Shown here: one piece after another, positions 38,881-50,171 of the stretch
How positions within the stretch are numbered: position 1 is the stretch's first letter
Layout: every line of letters starts with the position of its first letter
Assembly: GCA_009602725.1 (NCBI GenBank)
Contig: WELB01000001.1
Coordinates: forward strand, 20,857 to 84,856
Source: Spirogloea muscicola
Taxonomy: Eukaryota; Streptophyta; Zygnematophyceae; Spirogloeales; Spirogloeaceae
Reading direction: 5' to 3'
Length of the DNA stretch: 64,000 bases
Notes under the pieces: generated by a model
Databases searched by the model: none
The model's input: only the letters and a program-made list of their open reading frames with translations
Told to the model about the DNA's origin: nothing
Position numbers and translations under genes: made by a program

Positions 38881-39780
38881 ACGATCTCTCCGTCTCTGCC
38901 TGGCCGCTGGTGTCTGCACCCGGCCCGCGGGCGGCCGCCGCCATCGCGTGCGGCCGTGCAGACGACGTGTCGGCGAAGATCGGGGGGCGCCTTTCCCGCA
39001 AGCGTGAGGGCACAGCTTGGGGAGGCGTCACCTCGCCCACGGAAGATGGGGGCCGCTACTTGCCTTTGGACATTCACCAGGAAATGATGCGGCTGCTAAT
39101 ACTAAAGAATCGGCTTTCATCATGAGGCAGGTCGCTGCACGGCAGGCATGTCCTGTTGGCAAGGTGGGCGGTGGCCGTGGACAAAAAGGAAGATGGATTT
39201 AGTAGACGCCAGCTCAAGCTGGACACTGGGTCCGCGAGGACGTGGTCGCTCGGCCTCGCCGGCCTCCTTTGTCTCTTTATTTGTCGCCACCCACTTGCAC
39301 AACTGCTTATACATCTGCTTCAGGCTGGCCGTGGAGGAGCTTCCCTGCGCTTCTCAGTACTGGCTTGCTTTGACCTCCCTTAGCGATGAGGTTGGGCGAT
39401 GAAGGTGCCAGCATTATGAGAGGACGAGCAGCTCCAAAACACACTTGACCTGGACTTTCAATGTGCTCATGCACAGTAGCCACTAGTCTTTTGCTGAGTT
39501 GCCGATTTTTCATTTGCGACATCCCCATTTTTTTAGTCTTGCCTTTCTTAGTCACCACCTTCTCTTTTGCCTGAGCATTGCTTTGTTTGGCTTTCTGAGC
39601 CTTAGGGCGCGATGGCTGTGATGGGCTGGCCTTTCGCAGCCGCCTCTTTCTTATAACAAGCTCAAGGTGACAAGCGAGCGAGGGTCGTGGAAAAAGAGGA
39701 AGCTCTTCCAACGGGGGCGAGAGCTGTGAAAAGGCAGCTGCCTTTTTACAACAGATCTGAACGAGGTCACGAGGAGAGAA
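38881..39780. other. GC-rich segment and a Lys-rich minus-strand frame
   Basis: 38890-39060 is GC-rich and open on the plus strand (RADDVSAKIGGRLSRKREGT). 39410-39600 is open on the minus strand with a basic stretch (KEKVVTKKGKTKKMGMSQMK). Neither is bounded by convincing splice sites or recognised as a family. They could be displaced exon pieces within the repeat mosaic. Confidence 0.25.
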
Positions 39781-40199
39781 TTGGCTCTTCCAATGTAAGG
39801 CAATGCCTGTGAGACTCCAGCCGAAAGGAATGTACAGAAAGCAACTTTGAAAAGCAGGGCGCTGGCAATTATTGCCAGCTCAGGAAATGAATGAACAAAG
39901 ATATGAAAGAGCCGCAAAACGCCCAATGAGAGAAAAACTCTACCAGTAGAGGGCGTTGGCGGTGATTGTCCAGTCCAGAGAAAAGAAAGAGAGGCATGTG
40001 AGGGAAGCTCCGCCGCTGCCCGCGAGGAGGTTCCGTGGGATGTCGAAGCGTACTCCCCTCTGACCCTTTCAGACCTTGTGCATTCATACCTTTGGGCTGG
40101 CCTCTCACAGCCACCGCCCTCTCCTGGAAGCGTCTTCTCTTCTCACAGCCATTGCCGTCAAATTGGAAGAGCTGTTCTTCTTCCCGAGCGGTATGCGGC

Positions 40200-40365
40200 T
40201 GTCAGTCTCTTGCCAGCGTTCCTTGGCTCACGCAGTCCACTTGCGAGCAGGCCGCGCTATGGCTTCTGCATCTGGGTCTAGGCGGGGAACCTCCTTCCCA
40301 ACTGCGAGTCTACTCCGACACTTGCTGCTGCTCACCCGTGGCTACTAAGCTTCAGTCTGCAGTTG
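40200..40365 (+). mobile_element. Diverged LINE 3'-end fragment
   Basis: The reading [13 protein letters not shown], ending LLTRGY and stop, parallels AGRALASSSRARR, ending VLTRGY and stop, at 55.68-55.78 kb. Confidence 0.5.
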
Positions 40366-40500
40366 TCTCGTGTCTAGCCGTGTGTGTTCTAGGCGCCTTA
40401 CGGGTTTTGAAACCTTGTTCAGTCGTTTTTGGGCTGGCCTATCCCAGCCCTCTACGTTCCAGCCCCTATCCTCAATGGGCGAGCCCTTGCTGTACGTTCA

Positions 40501-40880
40501 ATGGGAGATGCACTTCCTTCCCCGGCGCTGGGCAAGGGGGCCCCCCGGGCCATCATCCAGCCCGCCATCGTGGGCGCTGGGCGGCAGCCGCGCGGGCACC
40601 TGGAGCAGGCACGGGGGGTGCCCCAGGAGCTGGCGGCCGGGCTCCGTCGCGACGCGGGGGAGGCCCACCAACCCGTGTGGTGGGCCAGGGGGCCAAATTA
40701 GGTGAGCCACGCCGCCCCCGCCCCCCTCCCCTGGGGAAGAAGCGACACAGACGCGCAGCCCAACTGTCGGGCGCCGGGCTGCAGCCCCGCCCCTCCCCCG
40801 CCGCCGCCGCCGCCGCCGGCGCCGCCGGCGGCGGCGGCGGCTACCGCGCCGCGGCGCTCAAGCTGCTGCGCCTGCCGGCC
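40501..40880 (+). other. Likely 5' leader of the ALOG gene
   Basis: GC-rich sequence between the repeat zone and the ALOG start. An AG/GTGAGC donor-like site at about 40702 could end a noncoding or short coding 5' exon. From 40795 to 40850 there is a CCG/CGG triplet run. Confidence 0.35.
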
Positions 40881-42748
40881 ATGGCGCAGCCGCAGGCCGA
40901 GCAGCACGCCCACCCGCTGTCCCAGCTCTCTGACTCGCCTTACTCCGCCGCCGCCACCGTCTCCGGCAGCCACTACCAATACCACCACCAGCCTGCCCAG
41001 CAGCAGCAGCTGCAGCTGTCGCCGCCACCGCTCCTGCCACCGCCGCCGCCGCTGCTGCCGCCATCGTCGGCGGCGCTGGCGGCGGCGGACATGGTGCCGC
41101 CCGCGGCGTTCGCGCCCCAGCAGCAGCAGCAGCATCTGCGGGAGGGGGCCAAGCCGTCGTCGAGCCGGTACGAGTCCCAGAAACGGCGCGACTGGAACAC
41201 GTTTGGGCAGTACCTCAAGAACCACCGCCCGCCGATCGTCATGGCGCGCTGCGCCGCGCAGCACGTCGTCGAATTCCTGCGCTACCTCGACCAATTCGGG
41301 AAGACCAAGGTCCACATCGAGGGCTGCCAGGTGAGCACCCACCTGCTGCGTCGGCGCGCGGCTGAGCGGCCGTCTCCTCTCGTGGCCACAGCAACTCAGT
41401 AACCTGCATGCTGCATGTTGATAGTGAGCATGCAAGTATGGCCACATATTGCCACACTGTACGCACTGCTGCACTGTCAGATTTTCTGGAAGTATTGCTG
41501 GCCTTGAGCCGTGGAGGCACTGCTGACGCTGAGCGCCAGTTCATGTAGTAGGCAGTGTCGGAGCCTGACCTCAGGCATTGCTTTGTCGTTGCTCCGCAGT
41601 TCTTTGGGTGCACGGGCGAGAAGCCGTGCACGTGCCCAATGCGCCAGGCGTGGGGCTCTCTGGACTCGCTCGTGGGACGCCTGCGAGCCGCGTATGAGGA
41701 GAATGGCGGCAAGTCGGAGCTCAACCCCTTTGGCGCCCGTCTGGTGCGCTTGTACCTGCGGGAGATCCGGGAGGGCCAGGCCAAGGCGCGCGGAATCACG
41801 TACGAGAAGAAGAAGCGCAAGCGGTCGAGCAATGGCCACGCTGCACCCGTTGCAATATCAATGGCAGCAGCGGGGCAGGCCATGAGGGTGGCTGCGCCAG
41901 GACAGCAGCCAGGCGGCATGGCGGTGGTGAAAGCGGAGACAGGGCTGGCCGTGCCCCCGCTGCGGCCCATGGAGGTGGGGATGCTGCCACACCTGAACCA
42001 GCCGCCGCCACGGCTGTCCTTCCAGGGCACGCAGCTGATGGGCAGTGGCAACGGCGGTGATGGCAGCCTAGGCCTCTACTGCAGCGGTCTGGCCGGCCAG
42101 GACTCACTGCAAGACAGCCTGCAGCACTCGGGGGTGGCGTCAAGTGGAGGCGGCATGCAGGATGGTGGGGGCAGCGGAGACTTGTTCAGCTCCTGCTCGG
42201 GGAGCTTCGGCAGCAACGGCAGCGGCGGCGCCAGTGGCGGCAGCTACGGCAACAATCTGCACGAGCTGCAGCTTCGGCCGCAGGGTGGCGTCGTCGATGC
42301 ACTCAGGGGTGAGGGGGTTAGCCTTGGCATCGGCCTGGACGACGGCGCATACAACGGCCATCACCACCACGGCCTCCACGGCGGCCACCTGAGCCTTGGC
42401 GGCTACGGAAGCGGCAGCAACAGAGGCTACGGGGTTGCCAACGACCACATCAGCCTGGGCCTTGGCCACCTGGGTGGCGGCCCTGGCAGCGGGGTCGGCA
42501 TGCCCAGCCTGGGCCTGGCCCCTCGCGGCGGCCTCGCCCAAGGCCTGGGCCTGGTCGGCGATGTCCTGGGCGTCGGCAGCACACCAGACCATCAGCACCA
42601 CCAACAGCTCAGCATGATGTTGCAGCGGTCGCCGGAGGTACAGCTGCATGGTGGTGACAGTGGCAGTGGCCATGTTGGGAGCCTGCTGGCGGCCAGCGCT
42701 GACATGCACAACCCGGCAACCTTCCACGGCAGCTTCCACCTCCACTGA
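40881..42748 (+). CDS. LSH: ALOG/LSH-domain DNA-binding protein
   Basis: Model: exons 40881-41330 and 41600-42748 joined in phase 0, about 532 residues. The ALOG domain begins [20 protein letters not shown] and continues with [20 protein letters not shown], then [10 protein letters not shown], the intron, [53 protein letters not shown], and ends [13 protein letters not shown], a probable nuclear localisation signal. ALOG proteins (LSH1, OB, TAWAWA1, G1 in land plants) are small nuclear transcription regulators with a zinc-ribbon insert. The His and Cys residues are here in H-x3-C and C-x-C form. The intron splits the domain exactly at that insert. The N-terminal 95 residues are Gln/Pro/His-rich. 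The C-terminal 260 residues are Gly/Ser/His-rich, much longer than in typical land-plant members. The start is the first ATG before the domain. A GTGAGC donor at about 40702 suggests an extra 5' UTR exon. Confidence 0.93.
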
Positions 42749-43446
42749 CCACCATCAGCACCTCCGCAAGTTGCCAGTGGTTGATATGACACTGGCGCTC
42801 TTTCCCCATGGGGCTGACGTGCAGCTACACATCCTCAACACACACTTGAGTGCAAACCCCGACATAGGAGCAGCTGTGTCTCTACCACGACGTCCTGCCT
42901 CCTATATTGATTGTCAGGCACATGACATCATCAAAATGACTGATTGCTGCTCTGTCATCTACACTGCTAGGTTTTGCCAAGCACATGGCATGCTATTTGT
43001 GCACTTTTTGTGCGCCTAGCCCCTGCCACACGTGCAAGCCACCACCCCTCAACGCCCCTTAATTTACCCCCTTCCCTTAAGCCCATCCCTCCTCTGTACG
43101 CAGTAATTCTTTGTGCTGCATCCATGCCGGCATTGCCGTGCATGCAGCACCCCTTCTGTATTCGTGTACCAGTGCCCCTACCGACCCCCTCCCCTCAAGG
43201 TACCTTGCGTACCTTACTGAATAATAAGGCTTCAGCAGTGAAGTCTGACAGTGCCTTCATTTTGAGATGAGAGCACTGCCTTCTGCCCTCTCCACCCAGC
43301 TCTGTTTATTACAATGGAAACTATCATCAGTTCATCTTGCAGAAGGAAAGCAATTTTGATTCTGATCGTTTGGCAGCACACCGAGTCCAGATACTCAACA
43401 TAAAAGAAGGCAATGCGGGAATGATTGGACAAAAAGTCTGAAGTAG
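42749..43446. other. Convergent 3' flanks
   Basis: 3' region of the ALOG gene (+) and of the unidentified gene at 43447-45707 (-). A C-rich stretch lies at 43015-43200. No gene seen. Confidence 0.5.
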
Positions 43447-45707
43447 TCACAGGGTGGCAACCTCCTCGGCTAAGGTGGCCTCCATATCTGACACCGACTG
43501 CCCTGGCCGCAATGGCGCCCAGCTCCTGAACAACGGGCCTCCTGATGGCAGTGCTGGTTTCTCAATAGGTGTCCAGCTCTTCTCTGCAAGTGGCACACTC
43601 ACTGACCAGAGTTCTGCGGCTGGCGGTGCCCTCGGCGGAGACCAGCTCTTCATGGCAGACGGTGCCCTCGGAGGCGACCAGCTCGCAGAGGCCGATACAT
43701 CTGCATGCGGTAGAGCCTGTGAGCGGGCCTTGCAGGTGAAGGCTGCCCTTGGTCCAGCTCTTGGGGCTACAATGGCAGCTTGCCGAGCCTGCCCCAGCAG
43801 CTTCAGAGGAGCCACACTTGTGCCCACGCCATCGCAAGTAGCGGTCGAAGCAGCTGCTACCTCAACCTGCAGCTTCTCCATGCGCGTGCTGACCGCTGCC
43901 AGGCTGCGCTGGAGGCCCACGATTGCAGACAAGGCTGTGGCAGGCTCCAATCGCGGCGGCAGCGGCCGCACAAGTACCCTTGCTGCGCGCTCACCATCCA
44001 CCTCGTCCTGCAAAGAGCTCAACATCCTCTTGGGTAATCGTCAACCATTGCTGCTGCGACAGCGCTGCGCACGAGGCGGAGATTCTGAACCAACTTCTGT
44101 GGAGGTCCAAGACTGCTACTTGGCACAAAAGCTTAAAGGGCAGGGCAGGGGCATCACCATCACCTTGGCCTGCTCCAGCAGCTGGCGACCATCTTCTGTC
44201 TCAGCGAGGCTGGCCTCATCGTCAAACTCCTGTATCAGCGCTCTGCGATTGATGCAGTGTGAGCCGTCAGATCCAGTTCCACAGCGACCACCAGGACGGT
44301 AAAAGGCACGGCAACACGGAGCAGCATGATGGGCAGCCCACGCACAGCAGCATCAAGGAGGTGCCTCCTTGACGAGCACGCAGGTAGTCCTTCATCATCC
44401 CCTGCCCCTTCTGAACGGCCTTGTCGAAACGCGGGCCCCACCGCTCGGCAGCTGGGCACACGTCAAAGACGCTGCATATGACCTGCCCTGCACACTCAAA
44501 CACAATAACTGCCACTCAAGAGCGTGATCTATCTCCCAAAATTGGGACTATCAAGTCCTTTGCAGCTTGCATTTGCAGCAGGTTCTCGGGTTCCGCAAGG
44601 ACTGAGCTTGGTCACCCATCTATCCAGCTGGCAACGATGCTGCAATGAGAGCAACTGCGCTCACCCATGGTGCAGGCAAGAAAGCGGCACCAGTGAGAGT
44701 CGCTCTGCGAGTAGGAGTAACAGTAGAGCTTGTATCCCTCATAGAAATTGCGCCGGCTGGCCCGTCGGCCCAAGGAGATGACTGCAGCATGTAAGTAACA
44801 CCGCAAAGCGTGTCTCTTCCCGAGCCCATGGGACCGTGACGCAGCTGCCTGCTGCCAGCAACTTTAGGCGCTGCCTTGGGCAGTGCTTGCAAGGAGGAGA
44901 TCCTTGAGACCTGAAGGTTGCGTTGTCAAGAGCAGCCTCCATCTCGGTGGAGCATATGTACGCGTCGCGCACCACGCTATCCTTGCAGCCGTCAACACCA
45001 TCCCGCTTCTCCATCACGTCCTGCCGTTGAGAAGCAGCAAAATAACTGCTGACGGAGCTGCACTTGCCTCGGTGCTACGAGGCCTGCAATGGCTTGCCAG
45101 GCTGGCATGGAACCAGGGCCTCACTCCGCCGGCTGCTCACCGATGCCTGTGTCGCAGAGGCGATGTCCACTGGGGCAGCCTCCGCTGCAGCAAACGTCAG
45201 CGTGGCCTGTTGCAGCTGCTGTTGCCTCCTCTCGCTGCGCCTGCCCTCAGCGCTCGCCGGGGGGCTCAATCTCGCCTTCTTCTTGCTTTCGGCCGGACCA
45301 CCTGGCAAGAGGATCCTCGCAATTGAGTACCAAAACAGTGTCAAGCTGTGCCCCTGCCCTACTCTTATCATAGAAAAAGCGTGGCCAAATACGTGGCAAC
45401 TCGCACGCAAATTGCTTGCTGCGAAATACTCACAGGCCTGCCGCTGCGGCCGCGAGCTTGACGCGCGCATCTGCCCCGTGCCCTCGTCCGCACCCGGACA
45501 CAGCTGCGAGCCGCGGTCGGGCACGGCTTCGAACTTGAGCTTCGCCTGCCGGAGCTCCGCGGCTGCGTGCCCGTGGCGGGCCCTGCCGGGCACCGCGTCG
45601 GCCGTGGCGCCCGGGGCGGGCGTGACGGCATCTACTGACGGGCGCTCAGTGACAGTCGGAGACGTGCCGAGCCGACAAGGCTGCTCGACGGCGCCGCTCG
45701 CCGCCAT
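43447..45707 (-). CDS. Unrecognised protein with Cys/Tyr-rich block and coiled coil, 7 exons
   Basis: Model on the minus strand: exons 45434-45707, 45141-45301, 44911-45020, 44665-44756, about 44283-44487, 44164-44242 and 43447-44007, about 493 residues. All phases agree, although the donor of the fifth exon is a guess. The N-terminus is Ala/Pro/Arg-rich (MAASGAVEQPCRLG). A conserved-looking core follows, spread over exons 3-5: DAYICSTEMEAALDNATF, RRNFYEGYKLYCYSYSQSD, HWCRFLACTMGGQVICSVFD, then RFDKAVQKGQGMMKDYLRA. Next come a short hydrophobic stretch and FDDEASLAETEDGRQLLEQA. The last exon has a helical segment (STRMEKLQVEVAAAS) and three copies of SWSPPRAP or a variant. I do not recognise the family. 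The Cys spacing in exons 3-5 is suggestive of metal or disulfide binding, but no known finger fits. It is divergent from the carboxypeptidase gene across a gap. Confidence 0.5.
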
Positions 45708-45781
45708 GCCACCGCCGGCCGCGCGCCTCCGCCCTCTGGAGGCGGCGAAGGCCGCGGCGCAGCCCCGCGCGTCGGAGAGCC

Positions 45782-46134
45782 NNNNNNNNNNNNNNNNNNN
45801 NNNNNNNNNNNNNNNNNNNNNNNNNNNNNNNNNNNNNNNNNNNNNNNNNNNNNNNNNNNNNNNNNNNNNNNNNNNNNNNNNNNNNNNNNNNNNNNNNNNN
45901 NNNNNNNNNNNNNNNNNNNNNNNNNNNNNNNNNNNNNNNNNNNNNNNNNNNNNNNNNNNNNNNNNNNNNNNNNNNNNNNNNNNNNNNNNNNNNNNNNNNN
46001 NNNNNNNNNNNNNNNNNNNNNNNNNNNNNNNNNNNNNNNNNNNNNNNNNNNNNNNNNNNNNNNNNNNNNNNNNNNNNNNNNNNNNNNNNNNNNNNNNNNN
46101 NNNNNNNNNNNNNNNNNNNNNNNNNNNNNNNNNN
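45782..46134. other. Assembly gap (Ns)
   Basis: 353 unresolved bases in a GC-rich intergenic region between two divergent genes, probably covering their promoters. Confidence 0.98.
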
Positions 46135-46150
46135 GCGGCCGCGGCTGCCG

Positions 46151-49100
46151 ATGGCGCTGCTGCTGCTGCTGGTGCTGGCGGCGCTGCTCGCCGTGCCATT
46201 GCCGTGCACCGGCCTCGAGCCGCGCTCCGCGGGCTCCGCGGCCGAGCTCCGGAACGCCGCCGTCGCGCCTGCCGCCTCCTCACCCGCCCCCGGCGTCGCC
46301 AGCCGTCTCTCGAGCTCCGATCTGGTGGAAGAGCTGCCGGGCATGCCGGCGGCACCCTTCCGCATGTACGCCGGCTACGTGACGGTCGGCCTGGACAGCG
46401 GCCGCGCGCTCTTCTACTGGCTCGTCGAGGCCGCCCGCCCCGACGCTGCATCCGCGCCGCTCACACTCTGGCTCAACGGAGGTGCGTCGCCGGCTGTCCG
46501 TCTGCCCGTCTCCTCTGCCATTCGTACTCTGCTCAACGCTCAGAGCCAGCTTCTCATTTCCTTACTTAGTCCACAATGAGGCAGAGCTAGTGCAGCAGAT
46601 AAATTGGAAGGCTCAATAAGGTTGCAGATTTCTCTAGAGCTTTTGAGCCGCCGTGCGCGGGCCTGACAAGCGCGGGCCCCGCCGCCGGGCAATCATGCAG
46701 GCCCTGGCTGCTCCTCGGTCGGCGGCGGGATGCTCAGCGAGCTCGGGCCCTTCTTCCCCAACACCGACGGACGGACCCTGCAGGTCAATCCGTACAGCTG
46801 GAATACTGGTATGTAGCTGGCTCTTTTGTGAGCGCTAGTCTCATGTCGTTTGCAGCTTGCAGATGTGACCTTGCTCATGATGCTGCAAGGCAGCCTGCAG
46901 TGAGTTTGCTGGCTTTGACGCTGCACTTCGAGTGGCCTTCATTCCTGATGGTGATCACATCCATGGTATGCTTGACATCAGCAAGCGCTTTCGCCATTTC
47001 AGGGGTCAGAGTGCCTGATGATCACATTTCCGGCACGTCATGTGGCAGTGTCAAACATGCTATTCTTGGAGTCCCCAGCTGGTGTGGGCTTCTCTTACTC
47101 CAACTCATCAGATGACTATGTCACAGGCGACGAACAGACAGGTTACTTGCAGGCTTCATTTTGTATGCTTTATTTCTATCAACACGATCAAGGTTTTCGG
47201 CTTGCCTGCATCTAATATCGGCATCTCGCATATCTTGGTAATGTCATGGTTGGACTAGCTGAGTCCTGCATGCATGCAGGATTGCAGTAGTATTGCAGTA
47301 GTACAGACGATCAATCACAGCACCACTGTTGACTTCTACCAGATGATCCTCATACAAGCACCATATGCCCTTATTGCAGCCTCAGATGCCTACACATTCT
47401 TGCTTGGCTTCTTTGACAAGTATCCAGAATACGAAGCAAACGACTTCTTCATTGCCGGTGAAAGCTATGGAGGTCTGTAACGGGATGAGCTCTGAGATGA
47501 TTATTGTTCTTTGCGAAGATTCTGATGCCTGCCACCAGAGATTGCAGTGGTTAAGTTTTCGCCTGCAATGTACCTCGACTTGAAGGAGCTTAACTCAGGC
47601 CAACTCTGTCTCTTGGTTCAGGTCACTATGTGCCACAGCTCGCAGACAAGATCCTTACAGAGAATGAGAAAGATGGTGGTATGAGAGTCAACCTGCAGGG
47701 CTTTGCTGTGGGCAATGCGTGGACAGATGCCTTCATTGACAATCATGGGGCTCTCTTTTACTGGTGGACGCATGCAATCATCTCGGATCGGACATTCCAT
47801 GGTGTCAAGGACAATGTATGGTCTCACTGCTTTGCCATGTCTTTCAGCCCGTAGATGCTTTTGTCACAAGGTTCACATACTCCCTGTAGGATAGAGCTCC
47901 TGCCAGGAGCTGTGTGTTTGCCAGACAGTCCCAGCAGAACGTCATACGTCGCTGCTAGTGCTCCAAATCAGTCATCTGAATGTTTGGGAGTTGATGAGAA
48001 GCAAATGCTGGAAAATCGAAGCAATATACCTGCATAATAAATCAGGGCAGGCGCAAGTGTCGCCTAGAGCTTCACAATATTCCTCAAGGCCTGCTGGAGT
48101 CAGGACTTACCAAGTTTGAATCAGCTTCTGTGCTGCTTGACATGACAATGCAGTGCAACTTCTCAGAGATAGGGCCTTTGAGCAAGCACAATGACAAGTG
48201 CGACGAATTTGTGAGAACAGCTTTTCAGGAAATGGTATGACTATCTCATCTGGAATGACCATGACATGACCAAATTAGCAAAGATACTCAGCATGACCAT
48301 GAGAACTCTTCATGTAAGCGCAAAGTGCCATCACAAGTGCTGGAACTTTAGCCAGGGTCTCCTGCACAAGGAGGTATCGGCAGCTGTTTGATGCCTGTGA
48401 AGTGACGAGGAGAAGTAGTTCGTGGTTGCGTGTGTGGGCAGGGCTTCATCAATATATATGACATTTACGTTGATATGTGCCTACCGTCCCACGCCAAACA
48501 GGAGGCAGAACAATTTGCAAAGCAGGTGCTTGCAGGCAATTGTGAGATTGTGAAACTACCAATCTTGTACCTCACAGATGTTTAGTGTTTTTGTTTTCCA
48601 AAGTGGGGCTTGTGCCGCTTTTTGCATGCTTTACAACACTGCTGCTTCAGCACTGGCTTCTCATGACTCAAGTACCCTGGCTAGTGCCAAAGTCTGTTAT
48701 TTTGGAAAGCCCAAGGACAACGTGGATATTTCTAGTTTGCCCTTCTTGTTGAGTACTGTGTGCCCGTGCTGAGACAGATTGGCCAAATAGGAGCTGGAAG
48801 GCTTGCAGCGCGCCCTTCTTCAGTCCCATATGATCCTTGTCTGGACAATGAGGTAGCATCATACAATTGCTTTTGTTTGCCTTTTGCACTGACCATTACC
48901 TGCAAATGTCAGTGTTGTGTCTGACATCTCAACACGCAAATGACGTAACAGTACGCATTACATTCATTGCCATAATTTCAGGAACCAAGGTCTAGTACCT
49001 GTGACTGTTGATCACCTGCTTGCGAAGCATGCTCAAATACTTTAAGAATATATGCAGGCACTGATTGCCTCAATGATGGGCCTATGCTCAGGTTGAGGAG

Positions 49101-50171
49101 TATTTGAATCGGAGAGATGTTCAGGAAGCACTGCATGTCCAAGGCAGCCCACGTAAGTGGGCTGACTGCACGTAAGTCACTTTTCTCAATCTTGGGGTGC
49201 TTACCCCATCTAGACAACTGTAAGATTAAATCATGTATTAATCGTAAGCCAGCAGCAGTATTGATGTGCTGAGCTTGCCTGCTCAAGAGGCACTTGTCCA
49301 CCTCCTCTGAAGCACAACATTGATTTGCTGTCGTTGTAGTGCAAGAAAACTGATGTTGGAGGGTCTGAACAAGGTCCAGCATTACTCCCTACAACTGATC
49401 AGCTGTCTGCGTACTGTAGGGATGAAATAGAGTACTCCAGGAGGGACCTGCTGTCAAGTGTACTGCCCCTCTATCCCCGCCTCCTGGAGTCCAAACTGAG
49501 GATTCTAGTCTACAGGTGTGCGCCAAGGCCAGCTGGTTCTCCGATTTGCGAGCAGCTGTGCACAATGGCCTTTTTTCAGACTACCTGGGCTTGCGTCACA
49601 AGCAACAGCATCACAGCTGCGTGATACATGTCTGTCCCACCCGCCAGATCTAGCAAGGGGGGCCACTGCATTGGCAGGTCACTGCTTGAGTTCTAACAAG
49701 TGGGTCTCTGTCAATGGCTGCAGTGGTGATGTTGATGGAATTGTGCCTGTGACTGGGACTCGGACGTGGATAAGAATGCTGGACCTCCAAGAGAAGAGGA
49801 GCTGGAGGCCCTGGTACGAGCAATCCCAGGTACATATCTTCGCCTGGTATTGTGACTGTCTTGATGTCCATGCTGAAGTATCTTGGCATCAGCCACGCAG
49901 CACATCATACAGAAGTTGGTAAGTTAAGAGTTGCCTGTAGTAGCCGGTGGAACAGTGACTTGTCATTGTCTTGCTTGACCGCGGTCTGCTTTGCACACCT
50001 TAATCACGCTTCGTACCTCATTTGCATGTACTGCAGGTTGGGGGATATGTAGTAGAGTATGAGGGCCTCACCTTTGCAACCGTGCGGCACAGCGGCCATT
50101 TTGTGCCCTACACGCAGCCAGCCAGAGCGCTACACCTCTTCAAGGCCTTCGTCAACGACATCTCACTTTAG
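46151..50171 (+). CDS. Serine carboxypeptidase-like protein (S10)
   Basis: Model: 12 exons 46151-46481, 46701-46808, 47049-47141, 47380-47472, 47622-47815, 48154-48234, 48442-48525, 48778-48852, 49092-49171, 49420-49515, 49724-49829 and 50037-50171, about 491 residues, in phase throughout. The first 25 residues form a signal peptide ([16 protein letters not shown]). The order is family S10: [20 protein letters not shown] (substrate-binding loop), [34 protein letters not shown] with the nucleophile Ser in [17 protein letters not shown], then [14 protein letters not shown] with the catalytic Asp and [12 protein letters not shown] with the catalytic His. The triad is complete, so it could be an active peptidase of the vacuole or secretory route, or an acyltransferase as some plant SCPLs are. 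Sequence alone does not decide this. It starts 16 nt after an assembly gap, so the 5' UTR is missing. Confidence 0.95.

Larger units (their letters stand above)
34820..40500. repeat. Mosaic of dispersed foldback repeats
   Basis: A zone of about 5.7 kb dominated by one repeat family in both orientations. Forward cores lie at about 35369, 36253, 36515, 36697, 37121, 37306, 38399, 39623, 40094 and 40431. Each is GGGCTGG, 5-7 bases, then CAGCC, so the core can fold back on itself. Left of many cores is a TTGTTCATTCTTT-like stretch. Right of them is a GCCCCNATTGGGAGAGCCACTTT-like tail, or a longer form with CTATTCTCAATGGGCGAGC. Reverse copies occur near 35040, 35480, 35840, 36310, 37600, 37860, 37990, 38160, 39800 and 39880. 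Open frames here only translate the repeats. No host gene was confirmed. Confidence 0.75.

Noticed and set aside
39307-39711. Lys-rich minus-strand ORF of 134 residues
   Set aside because: It is composed partly of repeat sequence at its start, with no splice context and no recognised family.
35000-40500. Many ORFs of 60-170 residues such as those reading [10 protein letters not shown] or [14 protein letters not shown]
   Set aside because: They are translations of the foldback repeat, recurring in both orientations and several frames.
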